A DNA stretch of 64,000 bases from a virus, in IMG/VR virus record IMGVR_UViG_3300021364_000001, positions 62,001 through 126,000 of that record; one strand, given 5' to 3'. The number at the start of each line of letters is the position of its first letter. Within the stretch, counting starts at the first letter, position 1. Below the pieces are notes generated by a model, which saw nothing but the letters and a program-made list of their open reading frames with translations, had not been told where the DNA came from and ran no database searches. Shown here piece by piece: positions 47,194 to 55,553 of this stretch. The position numbers were made by a program, and so were the translations under genes.

Positions 47194-48657
47194 CTATTTA
47201 TGTAATACATCATTACCGATGGCAAGAAAATCCATGTTTGTCTTGGAAAACAATTCTTTCGCTTCCCAGTGCTTAGAACAGATAGGTTTACCACCCAGGT
47301 TGAGTGACGTGTTCAGTATGACACTGGAACCTGTCAGTTCTTTGTATGCTCTGAGCAGTCTGGCGTACTGTCCATCTCCTGATACAGTCTGAATCCTACA
47401 TGATCCATCAACATGAGTGACTGCTGAAAGACTCTCATCCTTACATTGGAATGATGCATTCATCCAGGGGATAGGTTGTGATACACCCACAAAATGTTCC
47501 CTCACATCCTCATCGAGCACTGATGCACCGAAGGGACGGAAGTGTTCACGATGCTTGACTCTGCTGTTCAGAGTGTCCTTCATGTTTTTGATCCTTGGAT
47601 TGCACAGAATGCTCCTATTGCCCAGTGCTCTGGGACCAAGTTCACCGTGACCCTGATACCATCCAACAATGTTACCTGCTGCGATCTCTTCTGCCATGGT
47701 GACGATAGTGTCATCGCTAACTTCCTCAGTCCCCTCATCATCTTGCCAGAATGGGAACCCAGATGAGTCAAATTCTTCTTCATGGAAGTGCTGACGTAGG
47801 AACTCAACAGCACCCAGTGACAGACCACAGTCATTAGCATGTGGAATGGTAGTCAACTTAGCACCATGCCTGATAGCATTGCCCACAAACACACAATTTT
47901 GTGCCACACCACCACTAAATCCTACCTTTTCAGTAGAATACACATGATCATCTGCACCCATCAATAGGTCAGCAAGTTTCCATGACGTGAGTTCATGTAC
48001 AGTTCTCAACCAGTTGATGTCAAAGTCATTATCCCACTTACGATCCCAAGAATCATAGTTCCAAATATCTTTGATCCTACTGAGAGGATACACACTCATT
48101 TTATTAAAGTATTCCTCGTCACATAGACCATATGCTGCCAGTCCCATGACCTTTCCAGCAAGATCTAGACCATCTGGGGTCACATCTTTGAGTCCCAAGA
48201 CAGCACCGACCTTTGCCATCTCGATACCGATGGATCCGTGCTTGTTGACGTTATACTCTACACCCAGGTCTGTGCCCACGAATAGTGAATGAGACCTCTC
48301 ATTGCTACCATACCCATCAAACACATAGTTTGTGTAAGGGATACCCACTGGCCATTGTGACAGGACATGTGCCCAGTGGTGATCTATTGCAAAGCAACGA
48401 CAGGGTAGACCTAGATCAATCTCTCTGTATAGTTCCCCTTTGTCAAACTCAACCTGATCACTGATGACAGCGATGGCATCTACATCATCGATGCTCAGAT
48501 CCCAATGATTAAGTATATCTTCCCACTGCCAGGTATTATTATACCCATGGTGCTTGATACCATAATACCTCTCCGTAGAGAGGTATTTTACTTTGGTGCC
48601 GTCAGTGTATGTGATGTTGGAATCATGATCTTCAACTCGCAATCCAAGAAATCTCAT
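47194..48657 (-). CDS. Carbamoyltransferase, NodU/CmcH-like
   Basis: 487 residues. Family features are VEDHDSNITYTDG near the start, FAIDHHWAHVLSQWP (the His/Asp metal site), VGFSGGVAQNCVFVGNAI and, near residue 330, WYQGHGELGPRALGNRSILC; a C-terminal YrdC-like-type GKPI segment follows (LGGKPICSKHW). These enzymes transfer carbamoyl from carbamoyl phosphate through carbamoyl-AMP; the acceptor in phages is unknown and may be a surface sugar or antibiotic-like molecule. The start is ATG 48657 because the longer frame adds only two residues inside the upstream gene. Confidence 0.93.
   Translation of the reverse strand: MRFLGLRVEDHDSNITYTDGTKVKYLSTERYYGIKHHGYNNTWQWEDILNHWDLSIDDVDAIAVISDQVEFDKGELYREIDLGLPCRCFAIDHHWAHVLSQWPVGIPYTNYVFDGYGSNERSHSLFVGTDLGVEYNVNKHGSIGIEMAKVGAVLGLKDVTPDGLDLAGKVMGLAAYGLCDEEYFNKMSVYPLSRIKDIWNYDSWDRKWDNDFDINWLRTVHELTSWKLADLLMGADDHVYSTEKVGFSGGVAQNCVFVGNAIRHGAKLTTIPHANDCGLSLGAVEFLRQHFHEEEFDSSGFPFWQDDEGTEEVSDDTIVTMAEEIAAGNIVGWYQGHGELGPRALGNRSILCNPRIKNMKDTLNSRVKHREHFRPFGASVLDEDVREHFVGVSQPIPWMNASFQCKDESLSAVTHVDGSCRIQTVSGDGQYARLLRAYKELTGSSVILNTSLNLGGKPICSKHWEAKELFSKTNMDFLAIGNDVLHK
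47195..47202 (-). promoter_or_regulatory. Late promoter, CATAAATA
   Basis: Minus-strand CATAAATAGC, 23 bases before ATG 47172, overlapping the carbamoyltransferase stop region. Confidence 0.62.
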
Positions 48658-48839
48658 ACACAATCACCTTCTGTTTTGAATAGTTTACGACACTTCTTCA
48701 CTTCTTTCAACTCATCTTTAATCATTTGGTAAGCATCCTCGGCAGAGATCTTTCGTGCTACTTCCATAGCAGTAATGATCTCTACTCTGGTGCCGAAGTG
48801 TTTGAGTGCCTCTTCAAAACAGTTCAGTTCTTCGTACAT
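48654..48839 (-). CDS. Small hypothetical protein
   Basis: 61 residues (MYEELNCFEEALKHFGTRVE..., ending TEGDCV), helical, acidic first half and basic second half. Not recognised. Sits between regA and the carbamoyltransferase with a four-base overlap to the latter. Confidence 0.75.
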   Translation of the reverse strand: MYEELNCFEEALKHFGTRVEIITAMEVARKISAEDAYQMIKDELKEVKKCRKLFKTEGDCV

Positions 48840-48841
48840 AA

Positions 48842-49261
48842 TTAAGATTCAGTGACGACTTTCTTCTTGCCGATGTTGTACTTGGATTCTAATGTCCATT
48901 CGGACTTATCCTTATATGATAGCACCTTAATCTGGTTGAGTGGTGCAATATCAACAAGACCTTCTGCTTCAAAGTCTACTAGACCCCAGTCAAACAAAAG
49001 TTTTGCGATGCGATTACGACGTTCGATGTCGTTCTTTGTGATGTTGGCGGGCTTGCCGTCCAACGCAAACAGTTCTTTGAAATGGACAATGTAATACTTG
49101 CCCTTCTTATGCAGAATATGACATGACTGATACAGTTTACGATCCTTACGGGATGCAACACCGATTCTAGTCAGAGTTTCACGCACTTTGAGAAAGTCAT
49201 CAGGTTCTTTCAGTGCCACCTCCAACATCATATCCTGAGACCAAGAGATCTCGTCACTCAT
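48842..49261 (-). CDS. regA: Translational repressor RegA
   Basis: 139 residues. In T4, RegA binds mRNA start regions of early genes and blocks their translation. The family core EPDDFLKVRETLTRIGVASR and KKLYQSCHILHKKGKYYIVH-type sequence (here LYQSCHILHKKGKYYIVHFK) is nearly the same as T4 RegA as I remember it. The C-terminal part is longer and more basic. It is coupled to gp62 by a four-base overlap, as in T4. Confidence 0.95.
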   Translation of the reverse strand: MSDEISWSQDMMLEVALKEPDDFLKVRETLTRIGVASRKDRKLYQSCHILHKKGKYYIVHFKELFALDGKPANITKNDIERRNRIAKLLFDWGLVDFEAEGLVDIAPLNQIKVLSYKDKSEWTLESKYNIGKKKVVTES

Positions 49262-49650
49262 CTTACTCCTCCAATGTTTAATTTAGATTTGATGACTTCT
49301 AACTGATCTTTGTTGAGCAGTTTCAGGGCATCTTTCGCCTTGTCGGTGCTGTATCCGTAGAACTGTTTTACTAGTTCTAGATCATTATCTGTCTGGACTT
49401 TGTTCCAAGGCGCAAAGCGTTTGGATTTCCTAATACTATATAGGTAATAGTTATATTGCATGTCTGGATCGAGTTCGTACATACGATTCATCTCGTTGAC
49501 ATGCATGATGCAGTCGATGTGTCCAGCAAGACACTTGTTCACCACAAAAGAGGGATACTTCTTCATCGCACGTTCGTCTTCGTGGATGTTTCCTTGCTTC
49601 AAGTTGATACCGTTAAGGTAGTCTTTCAGCTGGTACTCATACTCCTTCAT
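49258..49650 (-). CDS. 62: Clamp loader small subunit gp62
   Basis: 130 residues, shorter than T4 gp62 (about 187). The matching region is KKYPSFVVNKCLAGHIDCIM ... DPDMQYNYYLYSIRKSKRFAPW, aligned by eye with T4 gp62 (SQFPECMPAVYAMN and FNYLMAAVPRGKRYGKW). It joins gp44 to load the clamp gp45. In T4, gp62 and gp44 are adjacent; here three genes separate them. Start at 49650 overlaps the methylase end by 14 bases. Confidence 0.85.
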   Translation of the reverse strand: MKEYEYQLKDYLNGINLKQGNIHEDERAMKKYPSFVVNKCLAGHIDCIMHVNEMNRMYELDPDMQYNYYLYSIRKSKRFAPWNKVQTDNDLELVKQFYGYSTDKAKDALKLLNKDQLEVIKSKLNIGGVR

Positions 49651-50497
49651 AAAACAGTGCTTCGAGTGGGTTAGGGGGTGCTACGTCGTAGTTAGATACC
49701 AAGAGTTCAGACTTCTTGTTGTTCTCTCGGTGCTTCATGCCATATGTGATGTCGAAGTATCTCTGATGATACCCTTCAAACATCTGTTCAATCTCTTCGT
49801 CTACATTGTAAGTGACCATCCACTTGTGAGGACACACCTTACATGCTTCTCCGAACTGCTCATGGTTAAAGTTCTTGTGCATCTCTGCATTAGTGCCATA
49901 AAGATAAGAACCAATCTTGTACGGTGGATCCAGGAAGCAGAACACACCATCATTGTCACCACCAGGTTCAATATCCAAGAGAGGATCTGAGTAATCAACA
50001 TTGGTAATCTCCCAATGCTGAATGATGTCCTGATACTTCCTCAGGTTCTGAGCACCACGCAGGGTAAAGTTCTGTTTGGAAGCAGACTCAGAGAAGGAGG
50101 AGTTCTCTGTCAACCCAGAGTAAGAACACTTATTAAGAACCCAAAATAACACAGCTTGACGAAAAGGATCGGCTTCGGAAATCTCTTCTTTACTTCGTAT
50201 GAACAACTCCTTAGCAAGGGGAGCGGTTGCATGGTCTTGCTTGATGCCATAGCAGACATCAGACAGTTCGTCACCTGCTTCTTGTAGGTGGACCCAGAAA
50301 TTATAGAGGTAATAGTATTTGTCATTGACCCAAACAGGAACATCAGGATGTAGTTGCGAGAAGTAGAGTGCCATGGAACCTCCACCTAGGAAGGGTTCTC
50401 GATACTCTTTGATTCCTGTTGGGAACCACTTATACAATGCTGCTGCTGCTCGCGACTTACCACCTGGGTAGCGGAGCGGGGTCTTCAATGGTTTCAT
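49637..50497 (-). CDS. dam: DNA adenine methyltransferase, Dam (D12) class
   Basis: 286 residues. SAM-binding motif PLRYPGGKSR near residues 7-16 and FLGGGSMALYFSQ near 36, and the catalytic DPPY (CFLDPPYKIG) near residue 190, are the marks of D12-class N6-adenine methylases such as Dam. It probably protects phage DNA or marks it. Target is unknown; GATC sites are common in this DNA (five in the first 390 bases), so GATC avoidance is not seen. It is coupled by four bases to a nuclease-like gene. Confidence 0.93.
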   Translation of the reverse strand: MKPLKTPLRYPGGKSRAAAALYKWFPTGIKEYREPFLGGGSMALYFSQLHPDVPVWVNDKYYYLYNFWVHLQEAGDELSDVCYGIKQDHATAPLAKELFIRSKEEISEADPFRQAVLFWVLNKCSYSGLTENSSFSESASKQNFTLRGAQNLRKYQDIIQHWEITNVDYSDPLLDIEPGGDNDGVFCFLDPPYKIGSYLYGTNAEMHKNFNHEQFGEACKVCPHKWMVTYNVDEEIEQMFEGYHQRYFDITYGMKHRENNKKSELLVSNYDVAPPNPLEALFYEGV

Positions 50498-51012
50498 ACT
50501 GTTGACTCGATCAGATCATAAAGTTTAGTAGCGAAGTCTCCCTTCTCTACTGGAATAACATTCTCAGCAAGGAATGTTATATCATCAAAATGGACTCGGA
50601 AAGAAACAGAATCATCTTTCAGAGTGGTATGCTTCATGCAAGCATCCCAGGTGCAGATACCAACAGTATACTGCTTGGTATCCCACAATAGCATGTAGTC
50701 AAAAGTCTTCTCAGGTAAACCAGAATTTCTACCTTTGAAGTTTTTCAAAGTAATCTCTTTGGTCCAAGGAATTCTCTTACAGAAAAGACCATCCTGACCC
50801 TTGGATTCATAGTAAAGATCATCTACGAGTCCATAGAAGTCTCTACCGTTCTCTTTGTCCCCAACATATTCAAGTTGACCACCACTGTATTTGGCAATAG
50901 CAATTTCCTGAACTTCGGCACGAAGAGGTCTGGTTTGCTGCCTCTTCAATCCATCAGTAGACTTGACAACTCCAAAGATAGAACGAAAATCAAAACGCTT
51001 AGGGTCAATCAT
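50494..51012 (-). CDS. PD-(D/E)XK nuclease-like protein, possible methylase partner
   Basis: 172 residues. Around residues 33-71 the order AEVQEIAIAKYSGG, GRDFYGLVDDLYYESKGQ gives glutamates E33/E36, aspartates D58 and D64/D65 and E69-S-K71, which is the E...D...(E)xK layout of type II restriction enzymes. The later part (KEITLKNFKGRNSG) is basic. No sequence-level match to a named enzyme was recognised. Its four-base overlap with the methylase suggests a matched pair; the activity is inferred. Confidence 0.6.
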   Translation of the reverse strand: MIDPKRFDFRSIFGVVKSTDGLKRQQTRPLRAEVQEIAIAKYSGGQLEYVGDKENGRDFYGLVDDLYYESKGQDGLFCKRIPWTKEITLKNFKGRNSGLPEKTFDYMLLWDTKQYTVGICTWDACMKHTTLKDDSVSFRVHFDDITFLAENVIPVEKGDFATKLYDLIESTV

Positions 51013-51635
51013 AATACATTAATGTTTGCCATGGGTACACCCTGTGGTCCAGCGTTGACTGCACCATGAGGAAGAGAGTTGAACGACATGGTATAGCGTG
51101 ACTCTTCACTGACATGAGGATTGCTGTAATGCCTCAACCATCCAGGGAAGATAAGAAGTTTACCAGGTTCTGCCTTAAAGGTCTCAGTGGGTCCATCGAA
51201 GTGATCCCTAATGATCTCCAAGGTATCAAGATTACGGATGTCAACAGGGTCTTGAAAGACTGTCTCACTTCCTTCTGTGAAATAGAATACCCCAGAGAGA
51301 TAAGAATAATTATGACGATGAAGAGGATGACAAGCACCTGAGTTAGGTGGTGCCCAGTTTGCCCAAGAAAGTGCAATACGAAGTTCTTGGGCTTGAAGAC
51401 AAAGGTCGCAACGAATGTAGTCCAGACAGTCATGGAAAAATCCAATCAGCGGGAGCATAGGTTCCTCTTTATGTATGTCCCCACGACTGGTTCTGACACC
51501 CGCAGGGAAGTTATACATGGCCATCTCTAAGGTCTTGATGTATTCCAATGCCTGATCTGCCATCCACATGTCATCATCACCCAGGTTGAACTGGTAAACA
51601 GTAGTAGGGAATAGATCGTGCTTGGTAATGCTCAT
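51009..51635 (-). CDS. 2OG-Fe(II) oxygenase-like protein, TIGR02466 type
   Basis: 208 residues. H106 and H108 (CHPLHRHNYSYLSGVFYF), distal H169 (GWLRHYSNPH), and R180 (ESRYTMSFNSLP) match the putative 2OG-Fe(II) oxygenase group TIGR02466, in which the usual HxD is HxH. It is coupled at both ends by four-base overlaps to the nuclease-like gene and gp44, so it is part of the inserted trio. Substrate unknown. Confidence 0.83.
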   Translation of the reverse strand: MSITKHDLFPTTVYQFNLGDDDMWMADQALEYIKTLEMAMYNFPAGVRTSRGDIHKEEPMLPLIGFFHDCLDYIRCDLCLQAQELRIALSWANWAPPNSGACHPLHRHNYSYLSGVFYFTEGSETVFQDPVDIRNLDTLEIIRDHFDGPTETFKAEPGKLLIFPGWLRHYSNPHVSEESRYTMSFNSLPHGAVNAGPQGVPMANINVL

Positions 51636-52573
51636 TTGAACTCACACCTCATCATGATTTCTGTCATGAATGCGACAAGGTTGATCTCCTGATCCATGAC
51701 AAAGTTTGCTTTGTACTGGTACTCACCGATCACAAGGACTGCTTCGGGAATACTTGCTGGTTTCAAATATGTATAGAGGGAGTCATAGACCTTTCTCATG
51801 ATTGAATGAGGTTCGTTGTCCATGTTGGCAACCACCCACTTCTTCACCTCAGTGAACTTACGATGCTTCAAGTATTCCATCAGGTCTGACATGGCAATGT
51901 CAGAGGAATTTCCCAGAATACCTGCATCAATGCTACCTTTTGAGGCATAGCGTTGCAGTTCGTTGAGAGTACGACGGAAGTCAGGGAAGTGTTTCAGCAC
52001 CACCTCACGCAGCACTGCCATCTCAAACTCCACACCCTCCTGAGCAAGGATTTGATGCACACGTTTGAAGAATGCAGCACCAAGCAACTGCTTCTCCTTG
52101 CCTCTGACGTTGAACTCGACCACCGAGCAGCGAGAGTGCAGTGGTTGGATGATCTTGTTCTTATAGTTGCAGGTGAAGATGAAGCGACAGGCACCCTGAA
52201 ACTCCTCCACAAACGCCCTGAGGAGCATCTGCACGTCAGGAGTGGTGTTGTCTGCCTCATCGATGATCAGCACCTTGTGCTTCGCCTCAGAGGTCAGAGA
52301 GACGGTGGACACAAAGGACTTAGCACGGTTCCGAACAGTGTCCAGAAAGCGCCCTTCGTCCGATCCGTTGATCACATAGTAGTCAGCACCCAGTTCATTG
52401 CAGAGTGCTTTGGCAATGGTAGTCTTGCCGATGCCAGCAGGACCAGCAAGCAAGAGGTTCGGCAGTTCACCTTGTTCGATGAACCCTTTGAACATCTTGG
52501 TAGTCTCTTCTGGCAGGATACAGTCGTCCACCTTTTGAGGACGATACTTCTCTACCCAAAGAAAGTCATTCAT
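51632..52573 (-). CDS. 44: Clamp loader large subunit gp44 (AAA+)
   Basis: 313 residues. AAA+ ATPase that opens and loads sliding clamp gp45. Walker A GPAGIGKTT near residue 44, Walker B VLIIDEADN near 105, and the SRC motif in LHSRCSVVEFN (sensor/arginine finger region) are present. Works with gp62. Length matches T4 gp44 (about 319). Confidence 0.95.
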   Translation of the reverse strand: MNDFLWVEKYRPQKVDDCILPEETTKMFKGFIEQGELPNLLLAGPAGIGKTTIAKALCNELGADYYVINGSDEGRFLDTVRNRAKSFVSTVSLTSEAKHKVLIIDEADNTTPDVQMLLRAFVEEFQGACRFIFTCNYKNKIIQPLHSRCSVVEFNVRGKEKQLLGAAFFKRVHQILAQEGVEFEMAVLREVVLKHFPDFRRTLNELQRYASKGSIDAGILGNSSDIAMSDLMEYLKHRKFTEVKKWVVANMDNEPHSIMRKVYDSLYTYLKPASIPEAVLVIGEYQYKANFVMDQEINLVAFMTEIMMRCEFK

Positions 52574-52576
52574 AAT

Positions 52577-52807
52577 CTAGTTGAAGTTATTCAAGTTGTG
52601 CCAAACGGCACCGATGTTCATCTTACCATGGAAATACCCTGCCACAATGACACTGAGGGTGGCGATGATCACACCCAGGAACATTAGGACAGGGGTAAGG
52701 GGACCTCTTTTTGCTTTGCGGCGCTCTTCCACAGGGTCGAAACCCCTGCCTTCGACTACTTTACTCCAAGGAGCGTAGAGTGGTCCATCGTAGTCTTTCT
52801 TATCCAT
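52577..52807 (-). CDS. Small membrane protein
   Basis: 76 residues: an N-terminal charged part (GRGFDPVEERRKAKRGPL), one hydrophobic span (VLMFLGVIIATLSVIVAGYF) near residues 38-60, and a short tail. Found between gp44 and gp45. One-base overlap with gp45 stop. Unknown function. Confidence 0.75.
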   Translation of the reverse strand: MDKKDYDGPLYAPWSKVVEGRGFDPVEERRKAKRGPLTPVLMFLGVIIATLSVIVAGYFHGKMNIGAVWHNLNNFN

Positions 52808-53535
52808 CAGTATTCGGAGTCGGGTTCCAATGCGAGCATCAGTTCGATGTTCTCAACAGTGTGAGAGGCAGTCTCATTGACGATCCCCACCAGTCTAGCA
52901 ACCTTCTTCTCGAACAGTTCAATGTCGTAACCCTTAGCAGCACGACAAGGTTGTCCGTTGGTCATCAGGATCGACATATTCTCGATCTTCATGCAGAAAC
53001 AGAAGTCCTTGTCTGCCTCACCCAGTTCGATCTCCAAGGAGTTGGAAGTGGCGTTACGCTTGTCGGTCACGATAGCAAAGAGTTTACCTTCTTTACCTTG
53101 GAAGCACAGATCAGGCAGTTGATAGTGCGATGCAGTACCAAAGATCTGGATCAGTTGATCGTTAGACAGTCGGGTGACAACAGCAGGTTCACCGAGAGAG
53201 TTGATGTTCTCAGGTGGGACAGTAATCATACGCTCTTCGGCGTAGTAATACTTCATTCGACTGCCGTTGTTGCTGATCTCAACACGGTTAGTGTTGAACT
53301 CAACCTCAGGGGAGGAAGTGTTGTTACGAGACAAGACCTTGATGGTCTTCATCATGTTACCCAGGTCATAGATGGGTGCTTTGCTCTCAAACTCTACGTC
53401 CTTGAACGTACAGGATCCCAAGATGTTTCTGTTGTTGGAGATAGTCGAGACTTTCTGACCTGGTTTGAACATAATCGAAGGATTGATGTTCATAAACAGA
53501 CTCAGAATCTCCATCTGAGGTTCGGAAAATTTCAT
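52807..53535 (-). CDS. 45: Sliding clamp gp45
   Basis: 242 residues, close to the T4 gp45 length (228). Trimeric clamp that tethers polymerase gp43 and, in late transcription, activates RNA polymerase with gp33 and gp55. MKFSEPQMEILSLFMNINPS, LSRNNTSSPEVEFNTNRV and ASHTVENIELMLALEPDSE show the expected beta-alpha-beta domains. ATG 53535 is chosen because the GTG/ATG upstream overlaps the previous stop region. Confidence 0.93.
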   Translation of the reverse strand: MKFSEPQMEILSLFMNINPSIMFKPGQKVSTISNNRNILGSCTFKDVEFESKAPIYDLGNMMKTIKVLSRNNTSSPEVEFNTNRVEISNNGSRMKYYYAEERMITVPPENINSLGEPAVVTRLSNDQLIQIFGTASHYQLPDLCFQGKEGKLFAIVTDKRNATSNSLEIELGEADKDFCFCMKIENMSILMTNGQPCRAAKGYDIELFEKKVARLVGIVNETASHTVENIELMLALEPDSEY

Positions 53536-53540
53536 ACAGG

Positions 53541-53828
53541 TCATCGGTTGGGATATTCGTCAGTTGGGGCAGCGTTTTTGTCGTTGAAGTACATCAACAG
53601 TACAGAGTAGTGTAACACCTTCATGATGTCACGTCTAGCAGTACCTTTGCGATCGTAACGGGTAGCATACTTCAAGATGTTGCTTCGACAGAATGCTTCA
53701 CCGTCACCACATGCTTCAATCAGATCCAGAGTTTGGAAACCATCGTTAGAATAGTGCTGATTGTAGGTGGAACTGATGTATTCTTTCAATTCTCTGAGGA
53801 TCTCGTCCTCATTGTACTTGTTGTTCAT
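53541..53828 (-). CDS. DUF3310-like protein
   Basis: 95 residues. FQTLDLIEACGDGEAFCRSN and ILKYATRYDRKGTARRDIMK, then HYSVLLMYF, is the DUF3310 (SaV-like) layout: a short helical domain with a conserved LKY(A/I)xR motif seen in many phage genomes. Such proteins may bind nucleotides or regulate replication; the true role is unknown. Five bases before gp45. Confidence 0.78.
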   Translation of the reverse strand: MNNKYNEDEILRELKEYISSTYNQHYSNDGFQTLDLIEACGDGEAFCRSNILKYATRYDRKGTARRDIMKVLHYSVLLMYFNDKNAAPTDEYPNR

Positions 53829-53831
53829 AAT

Positions 53832-54395
53832 TTAACAGAAGCGTTCAAGTGTAGCGGTGTGAAGATCAACTCGTTCAGGGAGTTTGGACAACTGGACGAT
53901 AGCATCGCGTGTAAATGGGTTCTGAACATTGGATTCATCCCACCAATGGACCACTTTGCGAACACCAGAGATAATTGGTTTCACTCGGTGGATGATTCCC
54001 GTAGGATATATGACGGCATACCCTGCGGGAAGTTTAATACTAACACCAAAGTCACCAAATCGCAACTCTAACTCACCACCTTCATAATCAGTTGGGTCAT
54101 TGAGGAAAAGTGTGGTAGATACATCCAATCTCAGACCATCGATGCTAGTAACCTCGTCCTGATGCCAGTCATAATCCTGTCCAGCAGTGTATTTTTTGTA
54201 GGTAAACCCTGTTCTGCCGCTGGATAGTGTTAGATCTGGTTGAAGAGACTCAGCAATCCTTTCGTCTAACCACTCTGGATCAATTCCTTTGTCTTCGTTG
54301 ACATTTTTGAGAGGATTTGTGACCAGAATAGGGTCAACTTGACCCAAGACTCGGGATACACCCGAGTCGTCAAGGATTTGTGTACGATACAGCAT
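53832..54395 (-). CDS. 2OG-Fe(II) oxygenase, PKHD (PiuC-like)
   Basis: 187 residues. Iron ligands H78 and D80 (YDWHQDEV), distal H136 (TGIIHRVKP), and R146 (SGVRKVVHWW) form a full PKHD-type site, with DYEGGELELRFGDFGVSIKL between. The group includes PiuC of bacteria. Its stop is three bases from the DUF3310 start and its start overlaps the CobS-like stop by one base, so it is transcribed with them. Confidence 0.88.
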   Translation of the reverse strand: MLYRTQILDDSGVSRVLGQVDPILVTNPLKNVNEDKGIDPEWLDERIAESLQPDLTLSSGRTGFTYKKYTAGQDYDWHQDEVTSIDGLRLDVSTTLFLNDPTDYEGGELELRFGDFGVSIKLPAGYAVIYPTGIIHRVKPIISGVRKVVHWWDESNVQNPFTRDAIVQLSKLPERVDLHTATLERFC

Positions 54396-55486
54396 CAGTC
54401 TTGGAGCAGAGGGGATTCATCAAGGTCAATCTTAGCATCAATCTTGCTGTAAAGTTCAAGGAATGATGCTTTGGTCTCGTCATCGAAGCGATTCAGGCAC
54501 AGTTTGATCGCTTTCAGACGGTTGTTGAAGATAGCGAAGGCACGGATGACGTGGACCAGGCGACGGGTGCTGATAACCTCGTCACAACCACCCTCAGCGA
54601 AGGTTTTTCGGATGATTTCTGCCCAAGTAGTGAGGTTGGAGATGAATTCATCGTCGCAGCAGTTGAGTTCCTTGCAGTAGTTGTTGAGCATCTTGGTCTC
54701 GATGCTAGCAGTGGGGTACTCTTGCTCGAAAGTGAGGGGAAAACGCTCCAAGAATGCCTCATTGAGCACGTTTGTGCCGATGAAACGACCATCATCGCTA
54801 CCCTTACCCTTGGTATTGGCAGTAGCGACCACAGTGAACCCAGGTGCAGGGTTGATAGTGACACCAGTCTTCTTCAAGTAGACCCCTTTGCCTTCAAGAA
54901 TGGACTGCAAGCAGAGGATTTTGTTACTAGCAAGGTCGATCTCATCGAGAAGAAGCACTGCACCACGTTGGAGTGCCTCAATGACGGGACCATTGTGCCA
55001 AACAGTGTTACCGTCCACAAGGCGGAAACCACCAATAAGGTCATCTTCATCAGTTTCTACCGTAATGTTGACACGAATCAGTTCACGACCGAGTTGGGCA
55101 CATGCCTGCTCGACACCGAAGGTCTTACCGTTGCCAGACAGACCCGTGATGAACACAGGGTAGAAGATACCAGACTTGATGATCTTCTTAACATCGGTGA
55201 AGTTACCAAATGGAACGTAGTTTTTGTCTTTGGAAGGGATCAAGGTTGATACTTCAACGGCAGGTTGGGCAGAAGGGGCGGAGAAAGTCTTCTCGATCTC
55301 TTGTGCAGTCAGGCACCACTTGCCACGACCAGTCTTGTACTGGTCAAGACGCTTGCAGACGGTGGGATAGGAGACACCGAAGTGGTCAGAAGCGGCAAGA
55401 ACTTGCTCAGTCTTGACATCAGAACCGTAGGTTTCGGTGAGGAAGGAAACGATTTGAGTGGTGGTGAGGTCGGACTTGGCAGGCAT
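54395..55486 (-). CDS. cobS: CobS-like MoxR-type AAA+ ATPase
   Basis: 363 residues. AAA+ ATPase with Walker A TGLSGNGKTFGVEQA near residue 110, ETDEDDLIGGFRLVDGNT, Walker B LLLDEIDLAS near 180, SILEGKGVYLKKTG, TVVATANTKGKGSDDGR and NEAFLERFPLTFE: the CobS/MoxR layout. CobS is a cobaltochelatase subunit in B12 synthesis, but no other B12 gene lies in the window and the neighbour is a HEVGH-VWA protein, so a MoxR-like chaperone role with that partner is at least as likely. The N-terminal 75 residues (TTTQIVSFLTETYG ... DHFGVSYPTVCKRLDQYKTG) add a helix-turn-helix-like extension. Confidence 0.9.
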   Translation of the reverse strand: MPAKSDLTTTQIVSFLTETYGSDVKTEQVLAASDHFGVSYPTVCKRLDQYKTGRGKWCLTAQEIEKTFSAPSAQPAVEVSTLIPSKDKNYVPFGNFTDVKKIIKSGIFYPVFITGLSGNGKTFGVEQACAQLGRELIRVNITVETDEDDLIGGFRLVDGNTVWHNGPVIEALQRGAVLLLDEIDLASNKILCLQSILEGKGVYLKKTGVTINPAPGFTVVATANTKGKGSDDGRFIGTNVLNEAFLERFPLTFEQEYPTASIETKMLNNYCKELNCCDDEFISNLTTWAEIIRKTFAEGGCDEVISTRRLVHVIRAFAIFNNRLKAIKLCLNRFDDETKASFLELYSKIDAKIDLDESPLLQD

Positions 55487-55521
55487 TGGTGTGTCTCTCG
55501 ATTACCTAGTAATCATACAAG

Positions 55522-55545
55522 AAAAAAGGGGGTCCGAAGACCCCC
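55522..55545 (-). terminator. Rho-independent terminator with UUCG loop
   Basis: Minus-strand GGGGGTC-UUCG-GACCCCC followed by six U. It ends the VWA-gene transcript before cobS, which therefore needs its own start or read-through. Confidence 0.9.
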
Positions 55546-55553
55546 TGTGGACA

